A stretch of DNA of 64,000 nucleotides from Stratiolaelaps scimitus (Eukaryota; Arthropoda; Arachnida; Mesostigmata; Laelapidae), in the NCBI GenBank assembly GCA_019614645.1, contig JABWDB010000009.1:10831501-10895500 (forward strand). The letters run 5' to 3'. Both the position numbers and the translations under genes were made by a program. Positions 37,664-51,700 of this stretch are shown piece by piece (the first letter of the stretch is position 1; each line of letters opens with the position of its first letter). Below the pieces are notes generated by a model. It did no database searches. It saw nothing but the letters and a program-made list of their open reading frames with translations, and had not been told where the DNA came from.

Positions 37664-40600
37664 ATGTATTAATACAAGTAGTAACACAAGGGTCTAGAAA
37701 AACTCAAGTAACGCTTTGTTTTGCATCATATATCATAAGTAGCTGCCGTAGTGTGGTATCTGGATTAGGGGATGGCAATGGATGTGGCATCTATATTTAA
37801 CTTTAGCAGGAATGGCCCGAACGACACCAATTGAGCGACCAGCAAATGACCTTCATCGAGTGGGTTGGATGGAGAGGCCGAGCTTCGGCGTTCAGTAGGA
37901 GGGGGAGAGAAAAAGGCCTTTGGTGACTAGGGAGATTGAGAGAGGATAATGGGGTTGGGTTAGGAGTGGAAGAGGGGGGGTCAGGAACCAGATGGAATGA
38001 GAGGCTGTACAAAACGGGGATTTAGGCGTCCCAGCCATTCCCGCAGTGTGGTGGTGATGGCGGCAGCGGTGAGCGGTTGCCATCTGGCGTCGAGTACCAC
38101 TCTATAAAGCCGACAGAGGTCGGGGCTGGGGAAGGACACGAGACAGCCAACACTTTGCCCAACGTTGAGTTCCATTTGTCCAGTGCCCGGCAAAGAGACG
38201 GAGCGAACCCAGCCGTTGGCACCCCATCCCTTTCGGGCCCTTAACGCCCCCCCAACAGCGCCAAACACCCTGCGTCTCCTGCTGAGGCATCTGGTCCCCT
38301 CCCTGATACACGCGAATGCGGTGATCGGCGGGGTTCGGCCAAGCCAAACGGGTCTGATATTGACAAGCGAGGGCTACAACGGACTACATCCGCTGCGTTC
38401 CCTTCTGTACAGTCTACCAAACGGCCAAAGTGGACCGTACGAGTAAGCTAACACATGTCGAACACACAAAGTTTAAGCTGGGCAGGTTTAGGTGCTACTG
38501 TGCGATGCGATCTTACAACCGTTATGCATTGTAGATACATACGAATCATACGGTTTAGATAGAAAGAGTAAAGGGAATTCGTCCAAACAGATACATTTTT
38601 CTTTCAAAATATCTTTGCCAGTGTACGTGGTCACACATAGACATATTTTGGCAACTACGTGCTATGGATAAATTTGTATAGCTAAGGCAATTGCGATACT
38701 TTTGGACTCAGCAATATTATCTGCCATTTTTTTCGTTAAAAAATGGTATTATTAAAAAAATGCCATAGGTGAGGCCCGAGAGATGTTTGACTGCATAAGG
38801 GCTGGTCGCCAACAGCAATCGAAGGCGCAATACTATTGTTGCATAAATACGGCTGATTGAAATCCAGTATAGCTCTATCTCATAAACTAGTATCTTCAAA
38901 AAAATCATGTGTTACAACGTTACAATCTTTGGCCCGTCAGTAGCGGACATCTTTATCATATGCCCCTTCAGATCGGCTCTTGGATTTTGTTGGGCTACTA
39001 TCTCGTACACCACATACCCGCGTACGTAGTGTGCGAGAGTGTGCGTTTAATGATAACGCACCTTTCAAGAGGATTTATGATATTCTATGTTTCATACCAG
39101 GAACACAATCGGTTCCTGCAATGGTTCACTCAACGGTCGGCTCGATTGGCTCCCCCTTAGTTTCGCCAGCATCCACTCCCGTGTCTGCCAATGAAAGGAC
39201 TGCGGATCGGCGAGACAAGGTCATCGCCACGCCAAAGTCCTACAAACGTGACACGTTCCCAATTCTACTCCGTTTCCCTTTTCGGGGGCAGTGGGCACTG
39301 CTGACCCGGTCGTCGTTCTGACTTCAGCTGAAGCGAATGACGAACGAAGCGAACTGTGGCCACAACGAAGGCTCGTGGCGTGCCTCGAAGCCATCGAAGA
39401 AGGCGGACGAAGGGAAGACGTCATAACGGTGCGGGCTATGAGCAATAATACGAACCACGAGACTGGGCAATACGAGCCAGAGAAGAAGAGCGAGTCAGTT
39501 CTTCTACGGAGAAAACGAGTGATAGAAATGCAGAGAGCGAGACCCATGAGCAACTCGAGGCTGAACAGGCAGAGACGTGGCGACGCGACCAGCGCAAGCT
39601 TGCGCTACTGGTTAGACGGCTTGAAAGATATGGGGGGGAAAGAGAGGGAGAGAGAGAGAGAGAAAGCTGGAGCAAAAGGAGGAGTTGGAGTTCAAGTCAC
39701 TGCGCCGCCATTGCTGACGAGACTCATTTGCCGGGTCACTTCACACCAGCGCGTCACTGGAAAGCGATGGCGGTTGACGTCAAAGAGACGCATACATGCA
39801 TGCGGGCTGTCGGTCGGGTAGTCGGACGGCAGACGGACTACCAGAAGCGCGCACGAAGGCCCCACTGAATGGATGAGGGCGTACGCGGACGGCAAGAGAC
39901 ATCTCAAGGCTGAAATAACAGCAATGCTCGACGTATGCGAACGCGTGACGCTTTTCGAATCATGCCACAGGCTGCAATGGATGCATCAATTCATCTGGCT
40001 GAATCTGGATGTTGGGACCGAGTTAAAAACTGGCAGTGAATGGGTCATATGATACGGTGATAAATGGATGTTCGAAATGGAACAGCGACATTTTGTTACT
40101 GTTTTTATGACACTGATTCCAGATACACCTCGTTTTTCATGAGGTATCACATTGTTGATTCAGGCTAATTAGAGCGTCAATGGTAAAAGGTTAATTTAAG
40201 TTAGGGAATTCCTGCAAACAAGATATAGTAGTATCTTCTACCTAGTGAACTGATCCCTGCTTTGGTCTCTGTGCAAGATGTTTTGCGCGGAATCACAGCT
40301 ATTTCAGTTGTTCCCGCAAACTGCACTAAATAAACGAGAAATTTCGAGCTATCCATAGCCACACAAATGTTGTCTTATGGATAGCTCAAGTTGGATACCA
40401 GGTGCCATCGTATAATTTATAGTACATCACTGATATGCAATCAATATAGGCATGACCCACTCTCACTGGTTGATGATTAAGCTAAACTGTCCATAGCAAT
40501 TATTTAACAAAATTGTCAACACACAGATGCACAACCACGCAACCTCGACTCTCTTTTGCATAATACAATAGGATGAACCAGAAATACACGTCGTATTGCT

Positions 40601-43600
40601 ATTCGATATCTTTAATTTCTCCTCTTTAATTCACCTCATTAGCCAAGCACAACTCGATGTGGACCATACGAATCACTGCATGCCGCTGACAATCGATCGA
40701 CTGCTGATGTGATCAGTGATGCCGTTGTGCAAGTAACACACACACACACACAAGATACGATGCGAAGACAGTCGGACAGGCAGGTGGACAAGGACAAACG
40801 TGCTTATAATTGGCGGATGGCACCAGCGGCACACCCTTCGTTGATAGAAGCCAGCCCCCTGCCTTCCCAGCAGGGCCAGAGAGAGAGATACGTAGCAAGG
40901 GGGGCAAGAAGACAGCCGGTGGGTGTACGGTAGCCATATAGCAGCAGGAGTAGTATGATAGTACTGGCAGTCCTAGTAGTAGTTGTAGCAGCAGAGGGGT
41001 GGTGGTAACGGTAGAGGTAGTGCTGTTCGGAAGAACAGAAAGCGATGGATAGCCGAGCCGACGAAGACACAGCGGACGGAGATCTTGCCATTGGTTGGGG
41101 AGAGAAGATTATTGAGATGCCCAGTGGAGAACGTAGCCCGGTCGGCCAGCTCTCAGCTCACCGGGCTCCGGTTCCAGTCGCCACCGGGCCGGCGACGAGA
41201 TCGACAGGGCCTCCCCTATACGCACATATGCTTGGACACAGTTAGCTACCTACAACGTACAGAGACATAGTGAGAACATGAGGGAGAGGGATAGAGGGTG
41301 GGGACGAAGACAACCTGCAATAATCGAGCGCTTGCGTCCGGCACTGCAGCGGCAGTAGCCGTCCGTCGCAGCAGCAGAGGCTACTTGATTCCCTTCTGCT
41401 GCTGTTCGTTCGCCTTGATAGACGAGATGTGAGAGTACAACCCAACCATACTTTAGCGACTATCCTACCGGCAGCTGGCTTTGACTTTTATGGTACATGG
41501 GAAAGCGGGCGGGTATCAAGATCGGCGTTGGTTGTGCCGCCACCCTTCACTGGCTCGGCTACTGCTGCTACAGCAGGGCCCACAGGAGGCAACGCGTGCA
41601 GGAGGGTGCGGCGACAGCGGCAAAGGCACAGGCCCCCGCAGGCGCAGCAGAGCCGACAGCTTCGCTCGATGAGGTGCGGCCGCCGAGAGTCGGTGTAAGT
41701 ACGGACCAACGGGGGGGGGGGGTTAGGAGACCCCCGTCAGATAGGGGAGGTTAGGTAAGTGGAGGTGCTTGCTGGGGGATTCCCAGCTGGCTGGCCCAGC
41801 GGTGGGAAGCACGACGCGAAAGCAAAGGGAGATAATGACTGAGTCGAAGCCTCTCCTGAGAACTCCCACCACGGACCCCAAGGACATCGAGCGAAACTCA
41901 TTTGCCACCAGCAGCACTGCGAGCACAGATAGGAACGAAATGGTTAGAGGGTGAAATTGGGGGGATATCCGTAGGGGTAGACTACTCGTGGAGGTGGAAG
42001 TCTGTTAGTGTGTAGGTGAGGTCAATGAAGAGAATCGGCCCACCCGCCCTGTAGAAGCCAGTATCCTCGTCGAGCAAAAGATATCGTTGCGTTTGGTCGC
42101 TGTCGTAGCTACTGCCAGCATTGCTAATTCTGCTGCAGGGGCAAAGGTCGGAGGATAAAGGCCAGCCTATCTCACACTTTGAACAGGTCACCGCCAATCA
42201 GACGACGGGTGGACCAGGCTTTCATAGCGTTGATCTATTCTACAATGAGATACACCAGGACGACAGAATGTGTGCAAGCATGTGGAAGGATGATGATAAT
42301 TACCGAGGTAAAGTTGATGAAAAAAATTCGAGATCGTAGGTAAACGACTTAATTCATTCATTTCAATATCTAGTCTCTACTCTACGACAATGTGAGTACA
42401 AAAAAAGCACAAAACAGGATCCATTCGCACGCAGCATGAGGGACCGGAGCTTAGGATCAGTCGCTTCTAAATCATGAAAAATTGTGACCTTAACAGAGCA
42501 AGAAACGATATTCGTGTGAAGGACGGGCAAACGTTGGTTTACAATTGAAGAGATGCAAGTTGACCGATGGGAAAGGATCAGCATCCAGTTGTAAAAACAG
42601 GTCTACAGATGAAGCAGGTATTTATTCAACAGATTTTTTTCTGGCTGGAAACCTATTCCTTGCGTGCTGTAGCAAGGAATTGCTTTCCCCTTTCGCTGTG
42701 CTGGCGGTCATGTAAATTAAAAAGGGCCCAAGAAAGACACTATTCAATACATGAGTCTTTTCACTTCTATTTACATTAATTCCTAAGAGAATTTACCCTC
42801 CCGTGATACATGTCTTGTTCGCATAACTAATCAAACAGGACACTTTTTTGCAGCAGCATGCCCCACGCGAGTGTGGGTACTCTTTGGTTCATTTTGGTTT
42901 ACTTGTCTTTTCGTTCTTTAACGAACATATATATATATATATACATATTGTCTGAGCCAGATGAAGCGTTTCCAATCTGATCATCTTGATGGGAAGCGAA
43001 GCTCCCTAGTGCTAATGTATTATATTTGATGGGAGCACAGAGGGTAAAAGGTATTTGGTGGGCCAGTAGCCAGGAACGTGGGGCGTGGAAGCCAGCGTAG
43101 AACGGGATGCCGACGGTGGTGGCTTGTGGGGGGAGAACCCGTAGGTATAGTGGCCAGGTTGGCCACCGGTACTTGGTGGACAGCAGCGCAAAAGGAGATG
43201 TAGATGATATTGCCTCAGGATGGAAAGAGACGGGAGACTCGAGATTGGCCGCTATTAAGGTAATCCTACCCTCGTCCGTTTGGCCGAGAAGACGACTGCT
43301 AGCGTTTGGGCTGGGCTACCAGGACATCGGCTAGGTCTCGGATAGAGCGTCACGAAGTCCGTCCTGCCCCCTCGTGGTAACAGTAACAGCAGCAGCTCAT
43401 CCTGGGAATAGAACAAGGCGGTCTGCTGTGGATGAGCCGACCCGGGCAGGCCGAGCCATGCCGACCAGCCACATCCTGGGTGACGAGGTGCGTAAGCGCA
43501 CTGGACGCGAAGCGAAGCAAGCAATGGTACCAGTGCCACTGAGACTCTGACGCTGCTCTTCTGCTGCTACCTCTACAAAGAAATGGGTGCCATGACATGG

Positions 43601-45697
43601 TCGTCCGACGTCGCCGCAGTGGCTGTGCGCAGCTAGTGGGGGTGACCATGTGCTGGAGGTGTCTAGAATCGGCGGTTGAGGGGCTTTTGGATGGGCGCGA
43701 AGTCGGACCAGGATGGAACCCACGAAGAGAGTGGGAGAATATAGAGGAGTACGACATGGAGACAATGACATCCATGTCCGGACAACAGCACGGTGGGAGT
43801 GAGCGAGTAGGTGCTGTATGTGAGCCCGAAAAGACGAACCAACGAGTGCTAGCCACGAAAACACGGAACGGACCTCTTGAACAGCTCGGCATGGCGAGCG
43901 AGCGTGAAGAATCTCTACAACCCAGGTTACATTCCCCCTTGGTTCGTCCATCCAGCGAAATCCAATGGCGATGGGACACGGCAATGATCCTGAAAAGAGA
44001 TACAGTAAGAACGCCGCACGGCGAAAGGACATTGCCAGGAGATGAAGAGACAAGGACCGCAAAGGCTGCGCAGGGCGCCGGGGCTGGCTTCATCGAGTGT
44101 CTCTGTTAGGCTTGACCGTGGAGGGAGAGGAGGAGATCCGACTGGAAAAGAACAAGGATTTGGTCGGTTGTTGGCAGCCAAGGCAGCGAGGCTCGTTCGC
44201 CCGTTGAGTCTGGTTGTCTGTGTATCTGTCCATTCGTTCGTTCGTTCCGTCGGTCTATCGTTCCGACCCGCGCAGGACCGAGAGCAGGCCAGCCGGAACC
44301 GGCCAGCCGACGAGCGAAGAAAGAAACCAGGCGGGTGGAAAGCAAGACAAGGACATAAAGAGGATTTCACACGATGAGCCCCCCAGGACAACGACGACGA
44401 AGACTCAGGACGACGGCACAGGATGACACACAGGAGTAAACGGACAGGGCAACGAACAGCCAATGGACTACGGGTCTCCTTGCTCATCCTCGTGTCCTCG
44501 CTCTTCCCCGGCATCTCCCGCCCCCCCCCCAACCAACCTGTATTACTCCATCTTTCCGTCTTTTCTCTCTTGCTATTTTGCCGCCTTCTGGGAAAGACAA
44601 AACGTGGATGGTCAGCGGGAGAAGCTGTGTTACGGCGACACATGACAAAGCGTACTGCGAATTGAGCGCGGCTCGGGCAGACTGATCTGACAGAAGTATA
44701 CGGGATTGGGCGTTGAGAAGGGAGCCAAAACTGATGGAGGCAGTGAGCTGCTGGCGATGGTGACATCTGCCAGCCACTCGGCGATGAGTCGCCTAACGGT
44801 GGGATCAACATATTGAGCACATCCAGCGACGACGGCCGTAATGAGCATGAACACAGCAAAGCATTCCACCCACCCATCTCAATTCGTTTGTCGGGGGCCT
44901 ATTTTGCTATTCGCTGACAATGGGGCAGAGTGGAGAATAAGAGACCGGACATCGCCCTGTAAACAAATCTGACACGGGAGGACGCCGACACACGCATTGG
45001 CCACGAAAAGGTAACGAACGGCTCAACGAAAGAGGATGATTTCAACTCAGCTAAAGCTTAGAGACGCCGATGAATGTTGTGTCAGTGGCTAGTAAGGGTA
45101 TTAGGCTACGCTACGACGACAATGATGAGGCTGAGAGAATCGTAGCAGGTAATTAGTTCGTGGTTGGTATGATGCTTTGCGAACTTAGCTCGATGCTCAT
45201 CAGCCAAGCACGTGTTGGTCTTTCACGGAGTACACGACACTACCTCTGTTCAATGTTCTTACTAATTCTCTTCTCTTAGCAGTGATTTTTCTCAGTTTTT
45301 GCACCCCCGCAGTCAGGTATTGCGATTGCATAGTACTATCATATTAATTCTATATTATTGCATAATTCCTCGTCGTCGGCGATTGCGTCTATGAAGGTAT
45401 TTTGCGGGAGTTTTGCCTCTCAAGTTTCTGGAGAATGGTTTAGTTTGCCGTCTGACTATCTGAGTAATGCAAACAAAAGCTATACCAAGATATTTTACGT
45501 GTCTTTACAGATTCAGAAATGCAAAGGAAAATGTATTTATAGACAAGGTAAACAGTGTTGCACATTTTTGTATGGCATGGACGATGAGACTGGTGGAAGG
45601 TTTATAAGATTTTTTTCCCTGGCTAATTAGGATATAATTACAATATAGGAAATAGGAAATATTTACAATATATGGATGACATAAGCAGGAGGGCGCT

Positions 45698-45725
45698 GGT
45701 TCGAGTCCCGCGACGTGACATATAA
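45698..45725 (+). repeat. tRNA-derived repeat (SINE-like), copy 2, 3' half
   Basis: B-box GGTTCGAGTCC at 45698-45708 is followed by CCGCGACGTGACATATAA. This matches copy 1 (4931-4958, minus) at 26 of 28 bases. No tRNA-like head is seen upstream, so this copy is truncated or diverged at its 5' end. Confidence 0.55.
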
Positions 45726-46708
45726 TATATACTTTATAGATTCCAAGCAAGTTATTTTAAATTTGAGTAGAATACATGTTAACCCTGGATTACAGTCTGT
45801 AATTGAATAGGTTCACTACAAGTTAGATTAAGTACGTGTAATCAACTACCGAATGTGTAGATTGTTTACGTTGTCCGGTGGCGTGTGAATGGCAGCACCA
45901 ACGAAAATTATTCCTGTCTACCATAGTATAAGATATTTTTCGAATATACCGATTGTACATATATGATAACTTAAGCGTTGTAAAACTGCAGTTCCTTCAA
46001 TAAACCAATAAAGCATTACCTTTACCTTACAAAAGTACCCCCTCAGCTGACCCTCAGCTGTTCCCCTATCTGACAGGCCTCAGCTCGTAACCTCGGCTAG
46101 TGATTGCCGTAAGCCCACTACAGGCATGACACAAGCGAGATATCCCGAGTGAATAACAAGAGCTAAATAAATCAACGAAAATATGCTCTAAAGGGCTTCT
46201 ACAAGCCCTGCCGCGGTGCTCCATACATAGGCAATTTTTACTTGAGATAACGCTGAAAACAAGAATTAAGGGATGTACAGAACATTTGTATGAACGAATT
46301 ATATGAACTTAATATATTTGTATTGATGGCAAGAGTAGTTGCATGCTCGTAAAGCACAAAGTTGACGAAATCATTCGATGTCAACAAGTCCGTCGTATCT
46401 CGTAAGAGAGCAAACGACTATAAGTGTATTCTCGGCATGGGTCGCCCTTAGCCAGTCTTGTTAGTAGATATATGGAGTGTCCATCTCTCTAAAAGATGAC
46501 CAAGGGACCACTTGACCTGGGGGATGACACGTAATTGTCAGGAACGCTCTCACTATTCTCTTTCCAGCTTATATAATCGGCTACCGCATGTCTCTTTCTT
46601 GCATTCAACGCGAGTGCTGAATAAAAATAGGCAGGATACAATTTCGATTCTGGCTGGGAAAAAACACATTGTAGTGTATCGTAAGTGGATGTGCCGGTGC
46701 CAGTAGAC

Positions 46709-47512
46709 ATGATAACTCCAATGCAGCTCATTGTATCGTCGATGTGCTTTTGGCAGCCATATGAGCTGCTCACCGATGTTCCACGCGAGGCCCTCAACTT
46801 TGGCTACACATGGCTAGAGAACAAAGCTGTTCCAACGTACATGGCTCGGTTGGGTGACTCGACCATGCTACGCATCGTGCGTGGAGCTGGAAAATATGAG
46901 GCATGTGATATAAATATGAAGTGTCATGACAACAGAGCGTCTGCATCCATGCTTGTCTGCAGGAGCAATTCTTCGCTGCTTTGGCATTATTACGATCCCA
47001 CCGTGCCATTGGATCACTGTGTCGTATTTGGAAGTACGGATCTAGGTGAGGCGAAACCTCTCAAGGCTGATCTCATCGCAGCGCGTATATTAATTGTGAC
47101 GAAATATTGAGGGGAAGTTTTGAATGCATTTCGCTAGTGGAATGGGACACCCAAAATTCGGCTTCTTGGTGAGAGCCTTAAGCTGGGAATTAACTCCATA
47201 GCTGGGAGACTGACTCGTTCCCACGCGGCGGTTAACAATACTACATTTACATAAGTTCTATGTATTACTTTAATTACATTTAACATGGCGCTCTATCGGG
47301 ACATACGCTTTATTTCAAAATCGTCCTCCACAGGTGAAATCATCTACGTATCGCGACAGAAGGTTGTTCTGCCAAGGGCGGCCCCTGTATCAACATATAA
47401 TCTACTGCGCGGTGGTACCTTCACTCCGACTCAGGGATTCTCGATCACCGAAGTTTACGGTCCCTATCCGGATGATCGTTTCCAGCTTCTCTGTCACAAA
47501 GTGTACACTTAA
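46709..47512 (+). CDS. Small gene resembling DM9/DUF3421-repeat proteins (two exons seen)
   Basis: Two coding exons join cleanly: 46709-47045 with donor CTAG|GTGAGG, and 47334-47512 after acceptor CCACAG. The joint codon is Gly and the product is 171 residues from the ATG at 46709. It contains two copies of a loose pattern: a Trp or aromatic lead, VP, a hydrophobic run, Gly, a polar turn, LRIVR or IIYVSR, and a closing LVC or LLC. This matches the general form of DM9 repeats, which occur in secreted or cytosolic lectin-like proteins of invertebrates. The assignment is by pattern only and sequence identity is low. The true start may lie in a further upstream exon, since AG acceptors occur at 46703 and 46727 and the frame is closed by a stop at 46682. 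There is no obvious signal peptide from this start. AATAAA at 47856-47861 is a fitting poly(A) signal. The gene converges on PLBD2. Confidence 0.55.
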
Positions 47513-48747
47513 TGCTACGTAAACAGACTTTCGATTGCTACATGGTCTTCAATACCAATATTCTTATCCCTTACTGCAGAATCGTTTTCAGCAATGCTCT
47601 CTATGGGTAATATCTTATCGAGCTTGTTATTATGTAGAGGGAGAAGTCAAAGTCAAGCATGCGTTAAAACGTACACATGAAATGCACTTGTATGTCAGAC
47701 AAATCTTTACAGTGCTCTGAGGTGGTACATATGGCTATTGAAACATCATCATTATCTATCATGTGTGGTCGACAGAGGTAACATACTGTCAACATTGCTT
47801 TTCTTAGTTTGAAATCCATGTAATTAGATGCTAAATCATTTTAACTCGTGAGTACAATAAAATGTGCCGTTCTGTGAAATAGCGATGCAATGAAACTAAG
47901 TATAATGATCTAATGGAAATATCCGTGTAATTATTGACCTACAGAGGAATTATGCCCAGGCATCACGCTCCTAGAAACCGCTCGGTAGTGGACGAATCCG
48001 GTCAGGGCCAAAAGACGATCAACACTAACAGAGAAAGTGGTGTACACTTCGATAAATGAATGGGAATTTCCTTGGATTGTCCTCAACGGAGTTTCGTAAG
48101 ATATTAACTACAAGGACGCAGTGTTGAGAACTATTCTAATTCCGTTGGAGATCATTTGTCGAAGAGAAAACGGCACGCTAACATTGTACTGGCTGTATTG
48201 TAGCTAAATGCTACCGGCTAATCGTACGTCGGCTAATAAAAGCATCATTTACTACTCCTCAGGTCTGTTTATTTCATAGATTATAGCTGCGGTACTCAAT
48301 GACATACATGGCCAACTAGACTATCTAAATTTCCATCTTATGATAATTATAGTATTACCTTTAGTGTTCTTCAACGAAATTTGGACCACCACACAAAACA
48401 ATTCAATTGCTGATTGATTTATAATTGCTTAGTTGATGCCATCAGTTAACTAGTTCGCCCATAAGGGTACTTCGGTCGGGTGAATTCACGTTTTCATCAG
48501 CTAAACCAGTAATGAATATATAGGCCGCAATTGGTCTGCACTGTTTGGGGAAATATGTATCCTCTGACTGTAGACAATTCATTGGCGATTTCTAATCAAA
48601 CATACAATAATTAGGAATTATTTGAGGGGGGGCGGGGGATTATTGATTGGGGACCGGGCCGAGGCCAACATTGTCCCGAGAAGGGCGATGGCATTGGCGG
48701 TATCTTATATTCGCATTTAATTTTTGATTTAGAAGGGTAATAGTCGA
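47513..48747. other. Intergenic space between two convergent genes
   Basis: It carries the plus-strand AATAAA (47856-47861) for the DM9-like gene and the minus-strand AATAAA (48268-48273) for PLBD2, about 400 bp apart. A second plus-strand AATAAA is at about 48235. No other coding sequence is seen. Confidence 0.6.
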
Positions 48748-51700
48748 TTAATAGTTGTGGTTGGGTGTCGTCCATTGACTAAGAACAGGCGGGAAATTGA
48801 ATGCGTCAGGGTGTCCCTCGTGCCGAATGATCTGGTTGAAATCCGATTGCCCCCAGCTAAACGTCGGCTGCTGGTCATTAGTCGGCCCGCACTGGATTAA
48901 CATCGCCAGCTCACGAACCATCGTCGAGTTGGTCACCTTTAACGCAGATTATCATTGTTTACCATCTGCGACATTTCAACGAGTAGTTGTTGTTGGTCAC
49001 GGATTGTTTACCGAATAATCTAACTGCTAGGTCAAATATATGATTGTTATTTAACATGACACCTACAATTTCTATGAGACTATATAAGGCATATATGCTA
49101 TTTTATTGTATATACGAGAATAAAAGTGTGATTTAGCCATCGTGGTGGGTACGAACCTTCACATCGGTAGCTCCACGAGGCCGGTGTCCAAGAGCCGCGA
49201 AAGGATAAGTTCCATTGGCGGGATTGAGATCACTTCGCGAGGCGATGGCATTCTCTGCGGAGTATGGTGGAGTGCAACTGCACTTCGAGAGTGGGTCATT
49301 CTTGTAGTCGTTGTACCTGTGTGTTTTAGAGTAACACATCGCAGAATATATATCATCGTATCGTTACCAACACTTCAACTCAATATTTGCAAATTCGAGA
49401 CGCCGTATCGCAAACGGAACAGATTATAATAGTGCACTCAAATTGTTACAGCATCCAATAAACATTGGAATATATTACTGTATCCATAAACATTGCCTTT
49501 ATTTTTGAAGAGAGGAACGATCGGTGCATCCTTCAGCTTGCGGACTAACGAAACCTCCAGAGCACTGGCGTGACGATGGGTTCGAGTCAGATGTTGCTCT
49601 GCCCCAAGATTCATCAATAAACTTCCCTTAATTTAGAGGCGTCACTTTTCATCAACCGAAACCTGCACTTGGTCCTGGCCAACCATAGAGCGGTTGTTAA
49701 GTTTCCCGATGTTGTGCCTTAACCGACGAAGAGCAATTGATAACACAAGCTTATTCGAACTATAAGCTGAGTTCCAACTATTGCAGCATCAAAAACTTGG
49801 AGCCAGTTAATCGCCTTTATACGAGCAGAAAACAGCGCCCATAGTGCCCATTGTCGCTTCAGGGAATCTGCTTGGGAGCGACGAAGAGTTTCCCTCAAAC
49901 ACAACAATGGTATGATAATGGTCAGGAAAAGGCGGAATCAATCAGACCGCAGGAACCACACGAAGACCGAAGTAAAGTACACCAGCTGTAAATTGTTGGG
50001 TAGGACAAAGAAAGCGGGACGCTAATATTCTGTTCATTTCTAGGCGAAATGAAACTAACCTTAGAAGGCGACGCAGTCCCTCAATGCTCGTAGCTTTCCC
50101 GTGATCCCGTTTGAAAATAAGTGCTCGAGGGGTCTTGTCATAGGTGTACCAGTCGCCGTACTTCTTTACCAGATCCCACTGACCGCTGACGTTGAAAATA
50201 TTCGGGAAGTACCTGTTGCAGGTATAGAGAAACGTCAGGACGTCTGTTCAGTGAAGTGCGTGTGTGGCAAACAAAATTGTCGCAAGTTTTCACAATGGCA
50301 CAGCCTATAGATGCTGCAAGTTAACTACACCTCTCAGCGCATTCATAAATGGATTGCATTATATATCAGCGAAGTGTTATGTCATATATTTCAAAATTAA
50401 TGAATATAGGTAGGTACCATAAATAGGTGAAAATTGTTTTACACAATATTAAATACTAACGCAACGTTGTAGCTTGGCCAAAAGCCGTATTTCTGCAAGA
50501 ACCACGACATGTCCTGGTGTTGAATGTAGCCCCTAAATAAACGCACATCCAAATTACCATTTCAGTTAAACACTAATTAATTCACATTTTGGAAATAATG
50601 ATAATAATTATTATGACACAGCGACCACCACAATGGCTCTGACCTTGCGTCGTTCCAATTACTGAGTACGTCCCATTGATGGTAATGGTTGTGATCTATA
50701 TTTGTTTTTTTTTGATAAATAAACGTATCACGACTTCGCATAGATGGTCCAATAACACCGCTGTTATTTCGGCCTACAATATCATCGATTTTTTAGTTGG
50801 AAATCAATGTAGTGCAATGGACTGGTTTTTAACTTACGGCATCTGTTCCAGAACGTGAAATGTTCCATTTGGAAGAGGCTGTCCACTCTTGAATAGATTG
50901 TAGTCAAGCACCATCCACTGGTTGTTGTACCTGTAATGGACAAAATGGCAAATATTCTGCTGCGTTTATTTTGCACAGAACTCGATTCGCGGTCCTCATC
51001 ACACAGTCAATCGGCTGTACCTATAGTTATGCACGTCATTGGCAACCTAACACAGTGCTCGAAATTAAAGCTTTGACACGCACTGTGAAGCAAGCCATTC
51101 GACCTTCCTCTGCGAACAGAGGTCCTTTACAGCCTCGTATTCCCATCTGATCTTAAACACTTGTGGGTGGAACACCTGCTCAAGGTGATCACGATCGCAT
51201 AATTCCTTTTAGAAGAACAAATAATCAAGTGACGTCGTTTTGCATACATATGGGTACACATTGTTGACGTACAAGCAGCTGCGGCTCACATGAAATACTG
51301 AATGTGGATTATACTTGTGATACAATAATAATACCTCGTAGACGAATCGAATTGACCGCGCTCTCGGAGGCGCCCAACTTACAGAAGCAATTAATTCCGC
51401 ACACTCAATTTGAATCCACGAAATAAAGGAGAGATCTATCTTCGATAGATCACGCACACGCGAAACTCCGTGTGCGATCAACAGTGAAATGCGTGTTCTC
51501 ACTAGTAAGGTAACATGCGTTGGTAGAGCTAATCATCGATCCGACCTACAACTAGAAAGAGACAATCCCGAGTCTCCTTCAACCCCCCCCTTTGCATGAA
51601 ATAATTGACATGGTGCCGTGACATCAGGATCTACAGTGCCCGTGACCAACAAGCATTTACTCAACTAGTCGCACCTTACCCCGCATCAACCTGCTAGCAT

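Larger units (their letters stand above)
31047..46708. other. No gene assigned; GC-rich with triplet repeats to about 45 kb
   Basis: Long frames occur on both strands, for example at 32977-33516, 35651-36166, 39291-39821 and 43350-44877. They overlap each other and lack family motifs, so I treat them as products of composition. AGT/AGC/GTC triplets recur (about 36220-36260, 40940-41000), and a poly(G) run lies at about 41711-41722. It could be introns or regulatory DNA of a gene whose exons are outside the window. Confidence 0.5.

Noticed and set aside
39291..39821. Plus-strand frame of 176 codons, rich in Arg and Glu
   Set aside because: It contains a GA-repeat run and an opposing open frame, with no family motif.
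43350..44877. Overlapping minus-strand frames of 247, 221 and 316 codons, with opposing plus-strand frames of 170 and 111 codons
   Set aside because: Several frames on both strands are open at once in GC-rich DNA. None shows a family motif, and codon patterns look like repeats and composition.
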